This document shows, one piece after another, positions 1-9,034 of a stretch of 64,000 nt of DNA. Below the pieces are notes generated by a model. It had not been told where the DNA came from. It saw nothing but the letters and a program-made list of their open reading frames with translations, and did no database searches. The position numbers were made by a program, and so were the translations under genes. The stretch is from positions 2,046,001 to 2,110,000 of the forward strand of contig NZ_CANOOQ010000001.1 of NCBI RefSeq assembly GCF_947568225.1, given 5' to 3'. Position 1 is the stretch's first letter. Each line of letters begins with the position of its first letter. The DNA is from Faecalispora anaeroviscerum (GTDB lineage Bacteria > Bacillota > Clostridia > Oscillospirales > Acutalibacteraceae).

Positions 1-605
1 AGCCGAACACGGTTTCGCGCGTATTCGCGGCTGAAATTGCTCTGGTCAGTCACGAAACGCAGATCATAGCCGGAGCAATAATCCTCCACCTGCGCACGGG
101 TCACGCCGATCAGCGGGCGAATCACTCTCCCGCGCACCGGCGGAATACCGCAAAGCCCCTTGATACCCGAGCCTCGTGTCAGGTGCAGCAGCACCGTTTC
201 CGCCTGATCAGAGAGCGTGTGCGCCGTCGCGATTTTATCGTTTGGCCCGCACAGAGCTTCAAAAAAGCCGTAGCGGATGCGCCGACCGGCCGCTTCGATC
301 CCCTCGCCGTGTTCGGCGGCGGCTGCCGCTGCGTCTGCATGCAGCACGCGCAGCGGGATGTCCCGTTCCGCGCAGAACCGGCGTACGCACTCCTCGTCCG
401 CGGCGGCGGCCTGCCCCCGCAAGCCGTGGTTCACGTGGGCGGCGAGCAGCGGAACACCGGCCTTCCATAAAAAATGGACCAGCGCCATGGAATCCGCGCC
501 GCCGGAAAATCCGGCCACCACGCGCTCCGCGCCGGTCAGCATCGAATAGCGTTTGACCGTCCGCCAGATCAGCTCCTCCGCCGGTGCGCTATTCTCTCTA
601 TTCAC
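1..605 (-). CDS. tilS: tRNA(Ile)-lysidine synthase TilS, 3' end cut by window edge
   Basis: TilS uses ATP and lysine to convert C34 of the AUA-reading tRNA-Ile to lysidine, which is essential for decoding AUA. About 201 N-terminal residues are visible. The PP-loop ATP-pyrophosphatase signature SGGADS is at residues 34-39, followed by AAHVNHGLRG and the TAHTLSDQAETVLL motif typical of the family. I place the start at the GTG at 605-603, with AGGAGG (620-615) nine bases upstream; the start overlaps the end of dnaB by a few bases, which implies translational coupling. An internal ATG at 542 would remove conserved sequence. The C-terminal tRNA-binding part lies outside the window. Confidence 0.9.
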   Translation of the reverse strand, partial: MNRENSAPAEELIWRTVKRYSMLTGAERVVAGFSGGADSMALVHFLWKAGVPLLAAHVNHGLRGQAAAADEECVRRFCAERDIPLRVLHADAAAAAAEHGEGIEAAGRRIRYGFFEALCGPNDKIATAHTLSDQAETVLLHLTRGSGIKGLCGIPPVRGRVIRPLIGVTRAQVEDYCSGYDLRFVTDQSNFSREYARNRVR

Positions 606-1965
606 TGCGGACAACCTCCTGAGAAGTAAATCGCATAAATTCTCCCTGCCAGTGCAGGGGAACTGTCTTGAGCTCGCCGTGACGGTTTTTCGCTACAATA
701 CATTCACCGCTGTTACGGTCCGCGTCTTCCTCCGGCCCGCCGCCGCTCTGGTAGTAATCCTCGCGGTACAAAAACAGAACGACGTCGGCGTCCTGCTCAA
801 TCGAACCCGAATCACGCAGGTCAGAAAGCACCGGGCGGTGCTCGGTGCGCTTTTCACTGGCACGAGCCAACTGCGACAGCGTTAAAACCGGCACATTCAG
901 CTCTTTCGCCATGATTTTCAGGTTACGGGTAATCTCTGAAATCTCCTGCACGCGGTTATCAATGCGGCGGGAGCTGGACATCAGCTGCAGGTAATCGATC
1001 ACAATCATGTCAACGTCTTTCAGGCGGCGTACCTTCGCTTTCATTTCCGGCACGGTGATGCCGGAGCTGTCGTCAAAATACATCTGTGCGCGGGAAAGAA
1101 TGTCGCCCGCCTCAATCAGGCGCATCCACTCGCCTTCGCTGAGCTGGCCGGTGCGCAGCTTGGTACCGCCGACGAGCGCTTCTGTGGAGAGCAGACGCGA
1201 TGCAAGCTGCTCCTTGCTCATTTCGAGCGAGAAGAAGGCGACGCGTTTATTAGCCACCACCGCTGCGTGGCGCGCAATGTTCAGCGCAAAGCTGGTTTTA
1301 CCCATACCGGGGCGAGCCGCCAGAATCATCAGGTCAGAGCGATTGAGGCCTGTGATCGTATCATCCAGCGCCTTAATACCGGTCGGGATACCCTGGTACA
1401 GATCCTTATCCGGGCCATTGAGCAGGTCGAGCCGGTCAAAGGTATCGAGAATGATCTCATTGACCCGCTGCAGTCCCTGCATATTTTTACCGCGTCGAAT
1501 ATCAAATATGCGCTGTTCCGCCGAATCCAGCAGAGAAGATGCGTCTGCGCCGTTTTCTCGCGCGTCGTCGAGAATGCCGCGCGCGGTTTGAATCAGCGAG
1601 CGTACATCGTACTTGTCCCGCACGATTTTCGCGTACGTTTCCACATTCGAAATCGACGGCACAATCTGCGCCAGCTGCATCAAATACGTTTTGCCGGCAG
1701 ATTCGTCAAAGCGCGGCGTCTCCTTCAGGCGCTCCAGCACCGTCACAAAATCGACAGGCTGGCCCAGCGTGAACATTTCGAGCATCGCGCCGTAAATTAG
1801 CACGTGATTCACCTGATGAAAATAATCGGGACGCGGAAGAATTTCCGCGACCCGGTCCAGACAGGTGGAATCCAGCAGAATCGCGCCCAAAACAGACTGC
1901 TCCGCCTCAGGGCTGAACGGCAGGTCCATCCCGTCATATCCAATTGTCAGATTTTCATGATCCAT
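598..1965 (-). CDS. dnaB: replicative DNA helicase DnaB
   Basis: Hexameric 5'-3' helicase that unwinds the replication fork and recruits primase. The 455 residues are the normal length. The N-terminal primase-interacting domain covers about residues 15-160, then the RecA-like core with Walker A (ARPGMGKTS, 217-225), Walker B (VIDYLQLM) and the DnaB motif LSDLRDSGSIEQDAD. This is the DnaB family proper (B. subtilis DnaC equivalent), not the loader. It sits between rplI and tilS in one leftward transcription unit, the gene order usual for Firmicutes near the origin. No intein is seen. Confidence 0.97.
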   Translation of the reverse strand: MDHENLTIGYDGMDLPFSPEAEQSVLGAILLDSTCLDRVAEILPRPDYFHQVNHVLIYGAMLEMFTLGQPVDFVTVLERLKETPRFDESAGKTYLMQLAQIVPSISNVETYAKIVRDKYDVRSLIQTARGILDDARENGADASSLLDSAEQRIFDIRRGKNMQGLQRVNEIILDTFDRLDLLNGPDKDLYQGIPTGIKALDDTITGLNRSDLMILAARPGMGKTSFALNIARHAAVVANKRVAFFSLEMSKEQLASRLLSTEALVGGTKLRTGQLSEGEWMRLIEAGDILSRAQMYFDDSSGITVPEMKAKVRRLKDVDMIVIDYLQLMSSSRRIDNRVQEISEITRNLKIMAKELNVPVLTLSQLARASEKRTEHRPVLSDLRDSGSIEQDADVVLFLYREDYYQSGGGPEEDADRNSGECIVAKNRHGELKTVPLHWQGEFMRFTSQEVVRSE

Positions 1966-2001
1966 CCCGAATCCTCCTGACAGGCTGTGATTAACCGTAA
2001 T

Positions 2002-2454
2002 TTATTCCGCTTTTTCGCCCACAACGGCGTATACCTTTGCGGTAACGCTCTGGTGCAGCCGAACCTCGCACTCGTAGGTGCCGAAGGCCTTAATATCACC
2101 GGGCAGCTCGATTTTGCGCTTGTCTACATCCACACTGTACTGCTTTTTCAGCGCTTCAGCGATTTCTTTTGCGGTAACGGAACCAAACAGCTTGCCGCCC
2201 TGGCCCGCAGTGGCTGTAAGTTTAATGCTCTTGCCCTCAATGGTCTGCGCGGTTTTCTGTGCGTTTTCCAGCTCAGTTTTCCGGCGGAACTCTTTGGCCT
2301 CTTCGGCATTCTTCAGCTCGTTCATCGCCTGCGCGTTCGCCTCTTTGGCCAGCTTTCTGGGCAAAAGAAAATTTCTGGCGTAACCGTCGGAAGCATCCAC
2401 GAGCTCGCCTTTTTTTCCGCTTCCTTTTACGTCCTGCAGCAAAATCACTTTCAT
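2002..2454 (-). CDS. rplI: 50S ribosomal protein L9
   Basis: 150-residue L9, a two-domain protein bridging the L1 stalk base of the large subunit. The N-terminal domain starts MKVILLQDVKGSGKKGE and holds the DGYARNFLLPRKLA signature, followed by a long Lys/Glu-rich connecting helix and a C-terminal rRNA-binding domain. An in-frame ATG 30 bases upstream exists, but the start at 2454 matches the family and has GGAGG eight bases before it. It lies between gdpP and dnaB, as in most Firmicutes. The 105-base gap to gdpP holds an imperfect pyrimidine/GC palindrome around 2508-2536. Confidence 0.97.
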   Translation of the reverse strand: MKVILLQDVKGSGKKGELVDASDGYARNFLLPRKLAKEANAQAMNELKNAEEAKEFRRKTELENAQKTAQTIEGKSIKLTATAGQGGKLFGSVTAKEIAEALKKQYSVDVDKRKIELPGDIKAFGTYECEVRLHQSVTAKVYAVVGEKAE

Positions 2455-2559
2455 GAAACATTCCTCCGTTTTGTCTATCATCATTTCACTTTGAACCAGG
2501 TCTTTGATTTCTTCCCCCGCCTGCGGCGAGAAAAGGAATTACTTTTTTAAAGCAAATTC

Positions 2560-4551
2560 CTATTTTGTGCCGCCCTGCGCGGGCAGGCTGAGTTTGCTTG
2601 CCTTGGCCAGATTGTTGTTGATCACTGAAATCAGGGTATCGCGCGCCTGTTGAAGCGTTGTATTCTTCAGCTGCACCGCCGCCATTGTCAGGTGACCGCC
2701 GCCGCCCATAACCTCCATAATCACCTGCACGTTCACATCGCCCAGTGAGCGGGCAGAAATCTGTACCCCGCCGGGCGTGGGATATATTACAAACGACGCG
2801 TTGACCCCCTGAATGGAAAGCAGCTCGTCGGCGGCCTGCGCCGCGGCAACACGAATATCTCCGATTTCCTCATCCGCGCTGACAATGGCGCAGTTGTTGT
2901 AAATCTCTGCGGAGGAAACCAACTGGTATTTTGCCTTGTAGGTGTCGATGGTATTGGAGAACAGGCGCTTGACCTCCACGGTATCGGCTCCCCTGCGCCG
3001 CAGGTAGGCCGCTGCCTCAAAGGTGCGCACACCGGTTTTCAGTACAAAATTCTTGGTGTCGAGCATAATCCCTGCCAAAAGGGCTTCTGCCTCCACGCGG
3101 GAGAGGGATTTTTCACTGATATACTGTACCAGCTCGGTCACCAGCTCGGATGCGGAGCTGGCATAGGGCTCATGGTAAAAGACGATGGCATTGCTGATAT
3201 GCTTCACCATCATCCGGTGATGGTCGATGACTACGACCTTTGACGTCTGGCGGAGCAGCTCTTCGCTCTCCACAAAATCCTGTGAATGAGTGTCTACCAC
3301 AATCACCAAACTTTTCGTCGTGACCAGGTCAAGGGCTTCGTCCGGCGTGATAAAAATTTTCTGATCCGGCAAAGATTGCTCCATGCTTTCGATGATGGGA
3401 ACCGCCATACTCTGCGAGCGGTTGACGACAACATACGCCTCTTTGCCAAGGCCCTTGTGCACCGCACTCCACATACCGACCGCCGCGCCGATGGCATCGA
3501 GATCGGAAAATTTGTGGCCCATGATGAACACGGTGTCGCATTCCTTCACGTGGTCGCTCAGGGTTGCCGCAATAACGCGGGTGCGCACCTTGTCGCGCTT
3601 TTCCACACCCTTCGACAGGCCGCCGAAAAATTCGTACGAGCCATCCTCCTGCTTCACGGCGACCTGATCTCCGCCGCGCCCCAGCGCCATATCGAGCGCC
3701 TGACGCGCCCAAAGCTCGCCCTCCGCAAAGGTAGGTGCGCCGCGCCCTACACCAATGGAAATTGTGGCGCTGCGGTTATCGGTGCTTTTGACCGTTCGCA
3801 CTGAATCAAGCACTTCAAAGCGCTTCTTCACATCCTCACGGATATGCGCTTCGTCTGTCATGATAAGATATCGCCCACCGGCCAAACGCTCCAAAAAACT
3901 GCCGGTATCCTTTGTCCAGTTTCTCAGAACCTCTTCCACTGCGGCGGAAATACGGGCATCCTCGCTGCTGGCACTGTCGCGGATCAGCTCCTCGCGGTTG
4001 TCGAACAGCACGAGGGCAACCACCGGGCGCTGGTCGCTGTACCGGCGGCTGATCTCTTTGTAATATGTATTGTCCACAAAGTACAGCACGTAGCCGTTCC
4101 TTGTAGACATGGAATATACCGTATACTGACGCTGACCGACCTGGGTGTCGATTCCTTCGCCACCCACCGCCTGCTCCAGAGTGTGGGGGTGCAGAAACCG
4201 CACGACATTTTCGCCCCGGCAGTCACCCTCGGGGCTCACCTCGCTGGAAAAACGGCTGTTATACCAGATGACATCGCCCATTTTCCCTACCAACACCGCC
4301 GGTATGGAAAACTCATGCAGGGCACGGTAGTCCGACGCTGAGAGAATCTTCTCCGCGCTCTTGACCGCTATACCCACATACAGCTTGAAATGATAGTTTG
4401 CCATGGCAACCGCCACAAAAGCCAGTACGGCTAGAACGAGTTCCGCATAGAAGATTCTGGCATCCCAGAACCGACTGAGCAGCGCCATCAGCAGCATCAC
4501 CGCCGCGATGCCATAAAACACGGGTGAGGTAGCCCATATTTTCCGCTTCAA
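2560..4551 (-). CDS. gdpP: cyclic-di-AMP phosphodiesterase GdpP (GGDEF-DHH-DHHA1)
   Basis: Membrane phosphodiesterase that hydrolyses c-di-AMP to pApA and so sets osmolyte and cell-wall homeostasis. 663 residues, the family length. Two membrane helices (about 10-28 and 33-52), a PAS-like segment (about 70-165), a degenerate GGDEF domain (about 175-310), then the catalytic DHH domain with GHKFSDLDAIG (345-355), VVDTH (418-422) and IDHHR (442-446), and a C-terminal DHHA1 domain ending in GGGGHLTMAA. The start codon is TTG at 4551 with GGAG eight bases upstream. A rho-independent terminator sits just before it, so transcription either reads through from rnj or is attenuated there. Confidence 0.95.
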   Translation of the reverse strand: MKRKIWATSPVFYGIAAVMLLMALLSRFWDARIFYAELVLAVLAFVAVAMANYHFKLYVGIAVKSAEKILSASDYRALHEFSIPAVLVGKMGDVIWYNSRFSSEVSPEGDCRGENVVRFLHPHTLEQAVGGEGIDTQVGQRQYTVYSMSTRNGYVLYFVDNTYYKEISRRYSDQRPVVALVLFDNREELIRDSASSEDARISAAVEEVLRNWTKDTGSFLERLAGGRYLIMTDEAHIREDVKKRFEVLDSVRTVKSTDNRSATISIGVGRGAPTFAEGELWARQALDMALGRGGDQVAVKQEDGSYEFFGGLSKGVEKRDKVRTRVIAATLSDHVKECDTVFIMGHKFSDLDAIGAAVGMWSAVHKGLGKEAYVVVNRSQSMAVPIIESMEQSLPDQKIFITPDEALDLVTTKSLVIVVDTHSQDFVESEELLRQTSKVVVIDHHRMMVKHISNAIVFYHEPYASSASELVTELVQYISEKSLSRVEAEALLAGIMLDTKNFVLKTGVRTFEAAAYLRRRGADTVEVKRLFSNTIDTYKAKYQLVSSAEIYNNCAIVSADEEIGDIRVAAAQAADELLSIQGVNASFVIYPTPGGVQISARSLGDVNVQVIMEVMGGGGHLTMAAVQLKNTTLQQARDTLISVINNNLAKASKLSLPAQGGTK

Positions 4552-4582
4552 TTGAATTTCTCCTTTATCGCAGGTTTCCCTT

Positions 4583-4625
4583 AAAAAAACACTGATTTCT
4601 CTCCCCGCCGTTCGCGGGGAGAGAA
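4583..4625 (-). terminator. terminator or attenuator between rnj and gdpP
   Basis: In the leftward direction a 12-bp perfect stem (arms 4614-4625 and 4597-4608, five-base loop) is extended by weaker pairing and followed by a run of seven T at 4589-4583. Only 32 bases separate the T run from the gdpP start, which leaves no room for a new promoter. It therefore probably sets the ratio of rnj to gdpP-rplI-dnaB-tilS transcripts. Confidence 0.85.
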
Positions 4626-4656
4626 TGACTGTTTTTCAAGTAATTGACTACACCAA

Positions 4657-6762
4657 TCAGACTTCCATGATGATCGGCAGAATCATGGGGCTGCGTCTGG
4701 TCTTGTCATACAGCATACGCGACAAATCGTCCTTAATCCGGGTTTTGAGCATGCCCCAGTCGTGAACCTTGCCCTGCGCACTGCTTTCAAGAATATTATA
4801 TACCAATTTTCTGGCATCGTCCATCAAACTTTCGGATTCCCGCACATAAACAAACCCGCGGGAAACAACGTCCGGCCCGGAAACAACGTGGCCGTCGGTC
4901 GCGCTGATGGTGCAGACCACAACGATCAGGCCGTCCTCGCCAAGGTGCTTTCTGTCTCGCAGCACAATACTGCCTACATCGCCAACACCAAGGCCGTCGA
5001 CCAGAACGCGGCCGGCCGGCACGCTGGGCAGCTGGCGCATATAGTTTTCATTGATCTCCAGCACATCGCCAATGTTACCGATATAAATGTTCGAGCGGCT
5101 CATGCCCATAGCCTGCGCCAGCGCGGCATGCTTCTGCAAATGCTTCTGCTCACCGTGAACAGGGATAAAATATTTGGGGCGCGTTACGCCCTGCATAATC
5201 TTCAGCTCTTCCTGGCACGCATGGCCGGACACATGCACCTCGTACATCGATTCGTACACAACCTCGCAGCCGCGCTTCATCAGCTCGTCGATCACAGTGC
5301 CGACAGTCTTTTCGTTGCCGGGGATCGGGCGGGCAGAAATAATAATGAAGTCCCCGGAGCCCACCTCCACCTTGCGGTGATCAGCAAATGCCATACGGGT
5401 AAGAGCGGACATCGGCTCGCCCTGGCTGCCGGTGGTAATCAGTACAATCTGCTCCTTGGGGTAGCGGCGAATCAAATCAATATCGATCAAAACGCCGTCG
5501 GGAATATCGAGATAGCCAAGCTCCTGCGCGATACCCATCACATTGAGCATGCTGCGCCCGGACAATGCCACCTTGCGTCCGTATTTCACGGCGCAATTGA
5601 TAATCTGCTGCACACGGCTGATATTCGACGCAAACGTCGCAATGATGATGCGGCTTTTTTCAGCACGTAAAAATAGGTTTTCAAAGGACTGGCTGACCTT
5701 GCGCTCTGTCATTGTAAAGCCGGGGCGCTCCGCGTTCGTGGAGTCTGCCAGCAGAGCGAGAACACCCTCCTTGCCCAGCTGGGCAAACCGGCCGAGATCA
5801 ATCATCTCGCCCTGGGTAGGGGTGCAGTCAATTTTAAAGTCGCCAGTGTGTACCAGAGTACCTGCGGGCGAATGGATTGCGATGCCGACGGAATCGGAAA
5901 TCGAGTGGTTCACATGAATGAACTCGCAGGCCATGCAGCCCAGCTTCACTGTGTCCCCAGGTTGAACAACGTTCATCTTCACTTTACCGGCCAGTCCGTG
6001 CTCCTTGAGCTTGCCGCCTACCAACCCTAAGGTAAGGGCGGTTCCGTACAGCGGCAAATTGACTCGCTTAAGCAGGTAAGGTAGGGAGCCGATATGATCC
6101 TCATGACCGTGAGTGAGCACGACGCCGCGGATTCTATCAATATTGCGCTCGACAAAGGTGAAATCCGGAATGACCAGATCAACGCCGAGCATGTCCCCAT
6201 CGGGGAACGCCATGCCGCAGTCGATGATCATCATATCACCCTCGCACTCGAACAGAGTGAAGTTTTTTCCGATCTCGTTCAGTCCGCCAAGAAAATACAC
6301 TTTGATTGACGGTTTTTCCTTATGCGGTTCCTTTTTGTCCTTACGGCGTGCCTGTTTTTTCGCTTGCTTCTGTACCTGAGCAAGCAGTTCGGGCAGCACA
6401 ACGCCCTTCTCCGCCTTGCGCGGCGGGTTTTTCGGCGCATCTTTCGGGCGTGGCGGCCTGCCGCCGCTCTGGCCTCCTTGGCCGCCTTGACCGCCTTGGG
6501 CACCCTTCTTTTGTGATTTGGGTGCATTTTTAGGCGCGGGTGTGTTTTTAGGTGCAGCCTTAACAGCAGGTGCGTTTTTGGGCGCAGCCATAACGGCGGC
6601 TGTTTTTTCCGTTTTCTCCGCCGTCTTCTCTACTTTCGCCGGCCTGCTCTCTTCCGCGTTTACGGTCTTCTCCGGCTGCTTGCGGGCCACCACTTTTCCG
6701 TACAAGGTGCCCGGCTTTTTCTCAGCGCCGGCGGGCGAATTATTATTCATTTTTTCTGTCAC
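4657..6762 (-). CDS. rnj: ribonuclease J with long low-complexity N-terminal extension
   Basis: Metallo-beta-lactamase/beta-CASP ribonuclease with 5'-3' exo- and endonuclease activity, the main mRNA decay enzyme in bacteria lacking RNase E. The catalytic core starts near residue 152 (IKVYFLGGLNEIGKN); the zinc motif HGHEDH is at 218-223, HTGDFKID follows, then the beta-CASP domain and the C-terminal domain. Ahead of it is an unusual extension of about 150 residues, rich in Lys, Ala, Pro and Gln, with a GQGGQGGQSGG stretch and repeated APKN units. Typical RNase J is about 555 residues; this one is 701. A strong promoter lies about 200 bases upstream and the gene ends at a terminator. The extension is probably a disordered RNA- or partner-binding region (inference). 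Confidence 0.95.
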   Translation of the reverse strand: MTEKMNNNSPAGAEKKPGTLYGKVVARKQPEKTVNAEESRPAKVEKTAEKTEKTAAVMAAPKNAPAVKAAPKNTPAPKNAPKSQKKGAQGGQGGQGGQSGGRPPRPKDAPKNPPRKAEKGVVLPELLAQVQKQAKKQARRKDKKEPHKEKPSIKVYFLGGLNEIGKNFTLFECEGDMMIIDCGMAFPDGDMLGVDLVIPDFTFVERNIDRIRGVVLTHGHEDHIGSLPYLLKRVNLPLYGTALTLGLVGGKLKEHGLAGKVKMNVVQPGDTVKLGCMACEFIHVNHSISDSVGIAIHSPAGTLVHTGDFKIDCTPTQGEMIDLGRFAQLGKEGVLALLADSTNAERPGFTMTERKVSQSFENLFLRAEKSRIIIATFASNISRVQQIINCAVKYGRKVALSGRSMLNVMGIAQELGYLDIPDGVLIDIDLIRRYPKEQIVLITTGSQGEPMSALTRMAFADHRKVEVGSGDFIIISARPIPGNEKTVGTVIDELMKRGCEVVYESMYEVHVSGHACQEELKIMQGVTRPKYFIPVHGEQKHLQKHAALAQAMGMSRSNIYIGNIGDVLEINENYMRQLPSVPAGRVLVDGLGVGDVGSIVLRDRKHLGEDGLIVVVCTISATDGHVVSGPDVVSRGFVYVRESESLMDDARKLVYNILESSAQGKVHDWGMLKTRIKDDLSRMLYDKTRRSPMILPIIMEV

Positions 6763-6970
6763 AAAATAACCTCCATTTTAATTTGAGGACAAAACCACCA
6801 TGGCCTGCGCACAAACGGTGCCGCAGACCTTCTATGCAGACGCATACAGGGGAATATCCGATTGTCTATATTTATCGCGGGAATGCCGCGAAAATCAACG
6901 ATTCACTGCGGATTATGTGGATTCTCCACGGGAAAAATACTGTAAAATCCGCTCAATTATGATTGGATTT

Positions 6971-6999
6971 ATTGTACCCTGATTGCCTCATGATGTCAA
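6971..6999 (-). promoter_or_regulatory. sigma-A promoter for rnj
   Basis: On the minus strand TTGACA (6999-6994) is followed by a 17-base spacer and TACAAT (6976-6971). This is close to consensus and gives a leader of about 200 bases before the rnj start codon. Confidence 0.8.
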
Positions 7000-7034
7000 G
7001 CATGGCACAAAACGGCCCCTTAGCTGCCCTACGG

Positions 7035-7063
7035 TTGCGGCGCGGGGAAAAGGTTGGTATAAT
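7035..7063 (+). promoter_or_regulatory. candidate sigma-A promoter for rnhA
   Basis: A perfect TATAAT (7058-7063) lies 17 bases after TTGCGG (7035-7040). The -35 is weak. It would start transcription about 240 bases before rnhA. Confidence 0.5.
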
Positions 7064-7307
7064 AAAACAATACACTCTACCGTGTGGGTAAAATCTGCAC
7101 TTTCTAACGAAACTGCGTTTTCGCTCCATAACTCGATTCGGATCAGCACTTTCAGATTTTTATATAAGGCAGATTCGCGCTGCTCTGCTGTTCGCTCACC
7201 GAGCCCTGCATGCAAATCTGGGCGTTAGAGCACCCTATTTGGTATTTCTATATAAAAATAGTATGCCAACATCACAGAGAAAAAAACAAAGAACGGAGAC
7301 AACGGAC

Positions 7308-7754
7308 GTGAAACAAGTAGAAATTTTTACAGATGGAGCCTGTCAGGGCAATCCCGGCCCGGGCGGATGGGGCGCGGTACTGCGATATCAGGGGCGCGAA
7401 AAAGAGATTAGCGGCGGGGAGGCACACACCACCAACAATCGCATGGAACTGAGCGCCGTGATTGAGGCGCTTTCTCTCTTGAAGGAGCCCTGCGAAATCA
7501 CGCTCTGGAGCGACTCCAAATACGTCTGTGACGCGATAGAGAAGGGATGGGCCAAGGCCTGGCGCAAAAACGGCTGGAAAAAGGCTGACAAAAAGCCCGC
7601 CCTCAACATCGATTTATGGGAGCGCCTGCTGAACCTTCTGGAACCGCATCACATGACGATCCGCTGGGTGAAGGGTCACGCGGGGCACCCGGAAAACGAA
7701 CGCTGCGACCGGCTGGCGGTAGCGGCGGCAGAAGAACACAAGGCAAAGCCGTAA
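7308..7754 (+). CDS. rnhA: ribonuclease HI
   Basis: Cuts the RNA strand of RNA:DNA hybrids (R-loops, Okazaki primers). With the GTG start at 7308 the 148 residues align end to end with the E. coli enzyme type: the catalytic carboxylates fall at D9, E47, D69 and D134 and the helper histidine at H124 (VKGHAGHPEN). The basic protrusion (WAKAWRKNGWKKADKK) is present, so this is the RNase HI form with a handle region. GGAG lies nine bases before the GTG. An in-frame ATG at 7263 would add a basic 15-residue leader with no comparable ribosome binding site. A cysteine desulfurase gene follows after 68 bases, probably in the same transcript. Confidence 0.93.
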   Translation: MKQVEIFTDGACQGNPGPGGWGAVLRYQGREKEISGGEAHTTNNRMELSAVIEALSLLKEPCEITLWSDSKYVCDAIEKGWAKAWRKNGWKKADKKPALNIDLWERLLNLLEPHHMTIRWVKGHAGHPENERCDRLAVAAAEEHKAKP

Positions 7755-7822
7755 CGCATCCGGCAATCATTTTATTGCAGCGGCATCGAACCGCGCCGAT
7801 TATGGCGCATGGAGGGATTCTC

Positions 7823-8977
7823 ATGAACCGATTTGTATATGCAGACAACGCGGCCACTACGCCGGTATCGGAGCCTGTGCTTCGGGCGATGATGCCTTAC
7901 CTGACAGAAAGCTACGGCAACCCTTCCAGCCTGTACTCAAAGGGGCGCGAGGCCAAGCGCGCACTTGAGCTGGCACGTGAGGACATTGCAGAGCGTATCG
8001 GCGCACGGCCCGGTGAGATTTATTTTACCGCAAGCGGCAGCGAATCGGATAACTGGGCGGTTAAGGGAATTGCCCATGAGCTCGCAGCGCAGGGCAAGCG
8101 TCACCTTCTTACCACCCGCTTTGAGCATTCTGCTGTATTGCATGCAGCCGAGGCCCTGGAACGAGATGGCTTTTCCGTTACCTACCTTGATGTACACGAA
8201 AACGGATTGGTGCGTCCCGAAGAGGTGGCGGCGGCCATCCGGCCGGACACTGCGCTCGTTTCTGTCATGTATGCCAACAACGAGATCGGCACAATTCAAC
8301 CGATTGCGCAGATCGGCGCCATCTGCCGGGAGCGCGGCGTGCTGTTCCACACGGACGCGGTGCAGGCGGCGGGCACACTGCCGATCAACGTTTCAGAACA
8401 GGAAATCGACCTGCTCTCGCTTTCCGGCCACAAGCTGCATGCCCCAAAAGGCGTGGGCGCTTTGTATATCCGTCGGGGAATCCCGATTCAGAACCTGATC
8501 GACGGAGGCGCACAGGAGCGCGGGCGGCGCGCAGGAACAGAAAATGTGGCGGCGATCGTTGGGCTTGCCGCGGCACTGCGCGAAGCCTGTACCGGAATGC
8601 AAGCGCGTGCCGTGCGCTTGCGTGTTCTCCGCGATCGGTTGATCGTCGGAGCGCTGAAGATTCCCGGCAGCTGCCTGAACGGCGACCGCGAGCACCGTCT
8701 GCCTGGCAATGTAAGCCTTTGCTTTGAGGGAGTCGACGGCGAAGCGATGCTGCTGCTGCTGGATCGCCAGGGCATTTGTGCCTCTTCCGGCTCAGCCTGC
8801 ACCGCCGGCTCTCTAGACCCCAGCCATGTGCTGCTGTCACTCGGGGTTTCCCCACAGCTCGCCAAAGGTTCTCTGCGTCTTACATTGGGCGAACAGAACA
8901 CCGAGGAGGATGTGGAATATGTTCTCAGCGTGCTTCCGGCGGTCATTGCACGCCTGCGAGAAAGCCATACAGCCTGA
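7823..8977 (+). CDS. cysteine desulfurase (NifS/IscS family)
   Basis: PLP enzyme that removes sulfur from cysteine to give a protein persulfide for Fe-S clusters or tRNA thiolation. 384 residues from the ATG at 7823, which has GGAGGG six bases upstream; the frame remains open further upstream into rnhA but that part is not coding. The N-terminal YADNAATTPVSEPV signature, the PLP lysine K204 in SGHKLHAPKG and the active-site cysteine C326 in SSGSACTAGS on a short loop are present, placing it in the group I (NifS/IscS) class. No scaffold (iscU/nifU) or thiI/mnmA gene is adjacent, so the target pathway is open. It ends at a strong terminator. Confidence 0.93.
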   Translation: MNRFVYADNAATTPVSEPVLRAMMPYLTESYGNPSSLYSKGREAKRALELAREDIAERIGARPGEIYFTASGSESDNWAVKGIAHELAAQGKRHLLTTRFEHSAVLHAAEALERDGFSVTYLDVHENGLVRPEEVAAAIRPDTALVSVMYANNEIGTIQPIAQIGAICRERGVLFHTDAVQAAGTLPINVSEQEIDLLSLSGHKLHAPKGVGALYIRRGIPIQNLIDGGAQERGRRAGTENVAAIVGLAAALREACTGMQARAVRLRVLRDRLIVGALKIPGSCLNGDREHRLPGNVSLCFEGVDGEAMLLLLDRQGICASSGSACTAGSLDPSHVLLSLGVSPQLAKGSLRLTLGEQNTEEDVEYVLSVLPAVIARLRESHTA

Positions 8978-8997
8978 GCCCGGCAAGTAAACGTAGT

Positions 8998-9034
8998 GCC
9001 TGCCCCTCGTACTGGGGCAGGCCTTTTCTTTTTT
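8998..9034 (+). terminator. rho-independent terminator after cysteine desulfurase
   Basis: A nine-base stem GCCTGCCCC/GGGGCAGGC with a seven-base loop, followed by a T-rich tract (9024-9034). Confidence 0.85.

Larger units (their letters stand above)
6763..7307. other. intergenic region between divergent rnj and rnhA
   Basis: Apart from the two promoters listed separately I see no gene here. The leftward part forms a roughly 200-base rnj leader with a short GTGGA-gaa-TCCAC hairpin near 6920. Short open frames in both directions have no ribosome binding site and no family resemblance. Confidence 0.6.
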
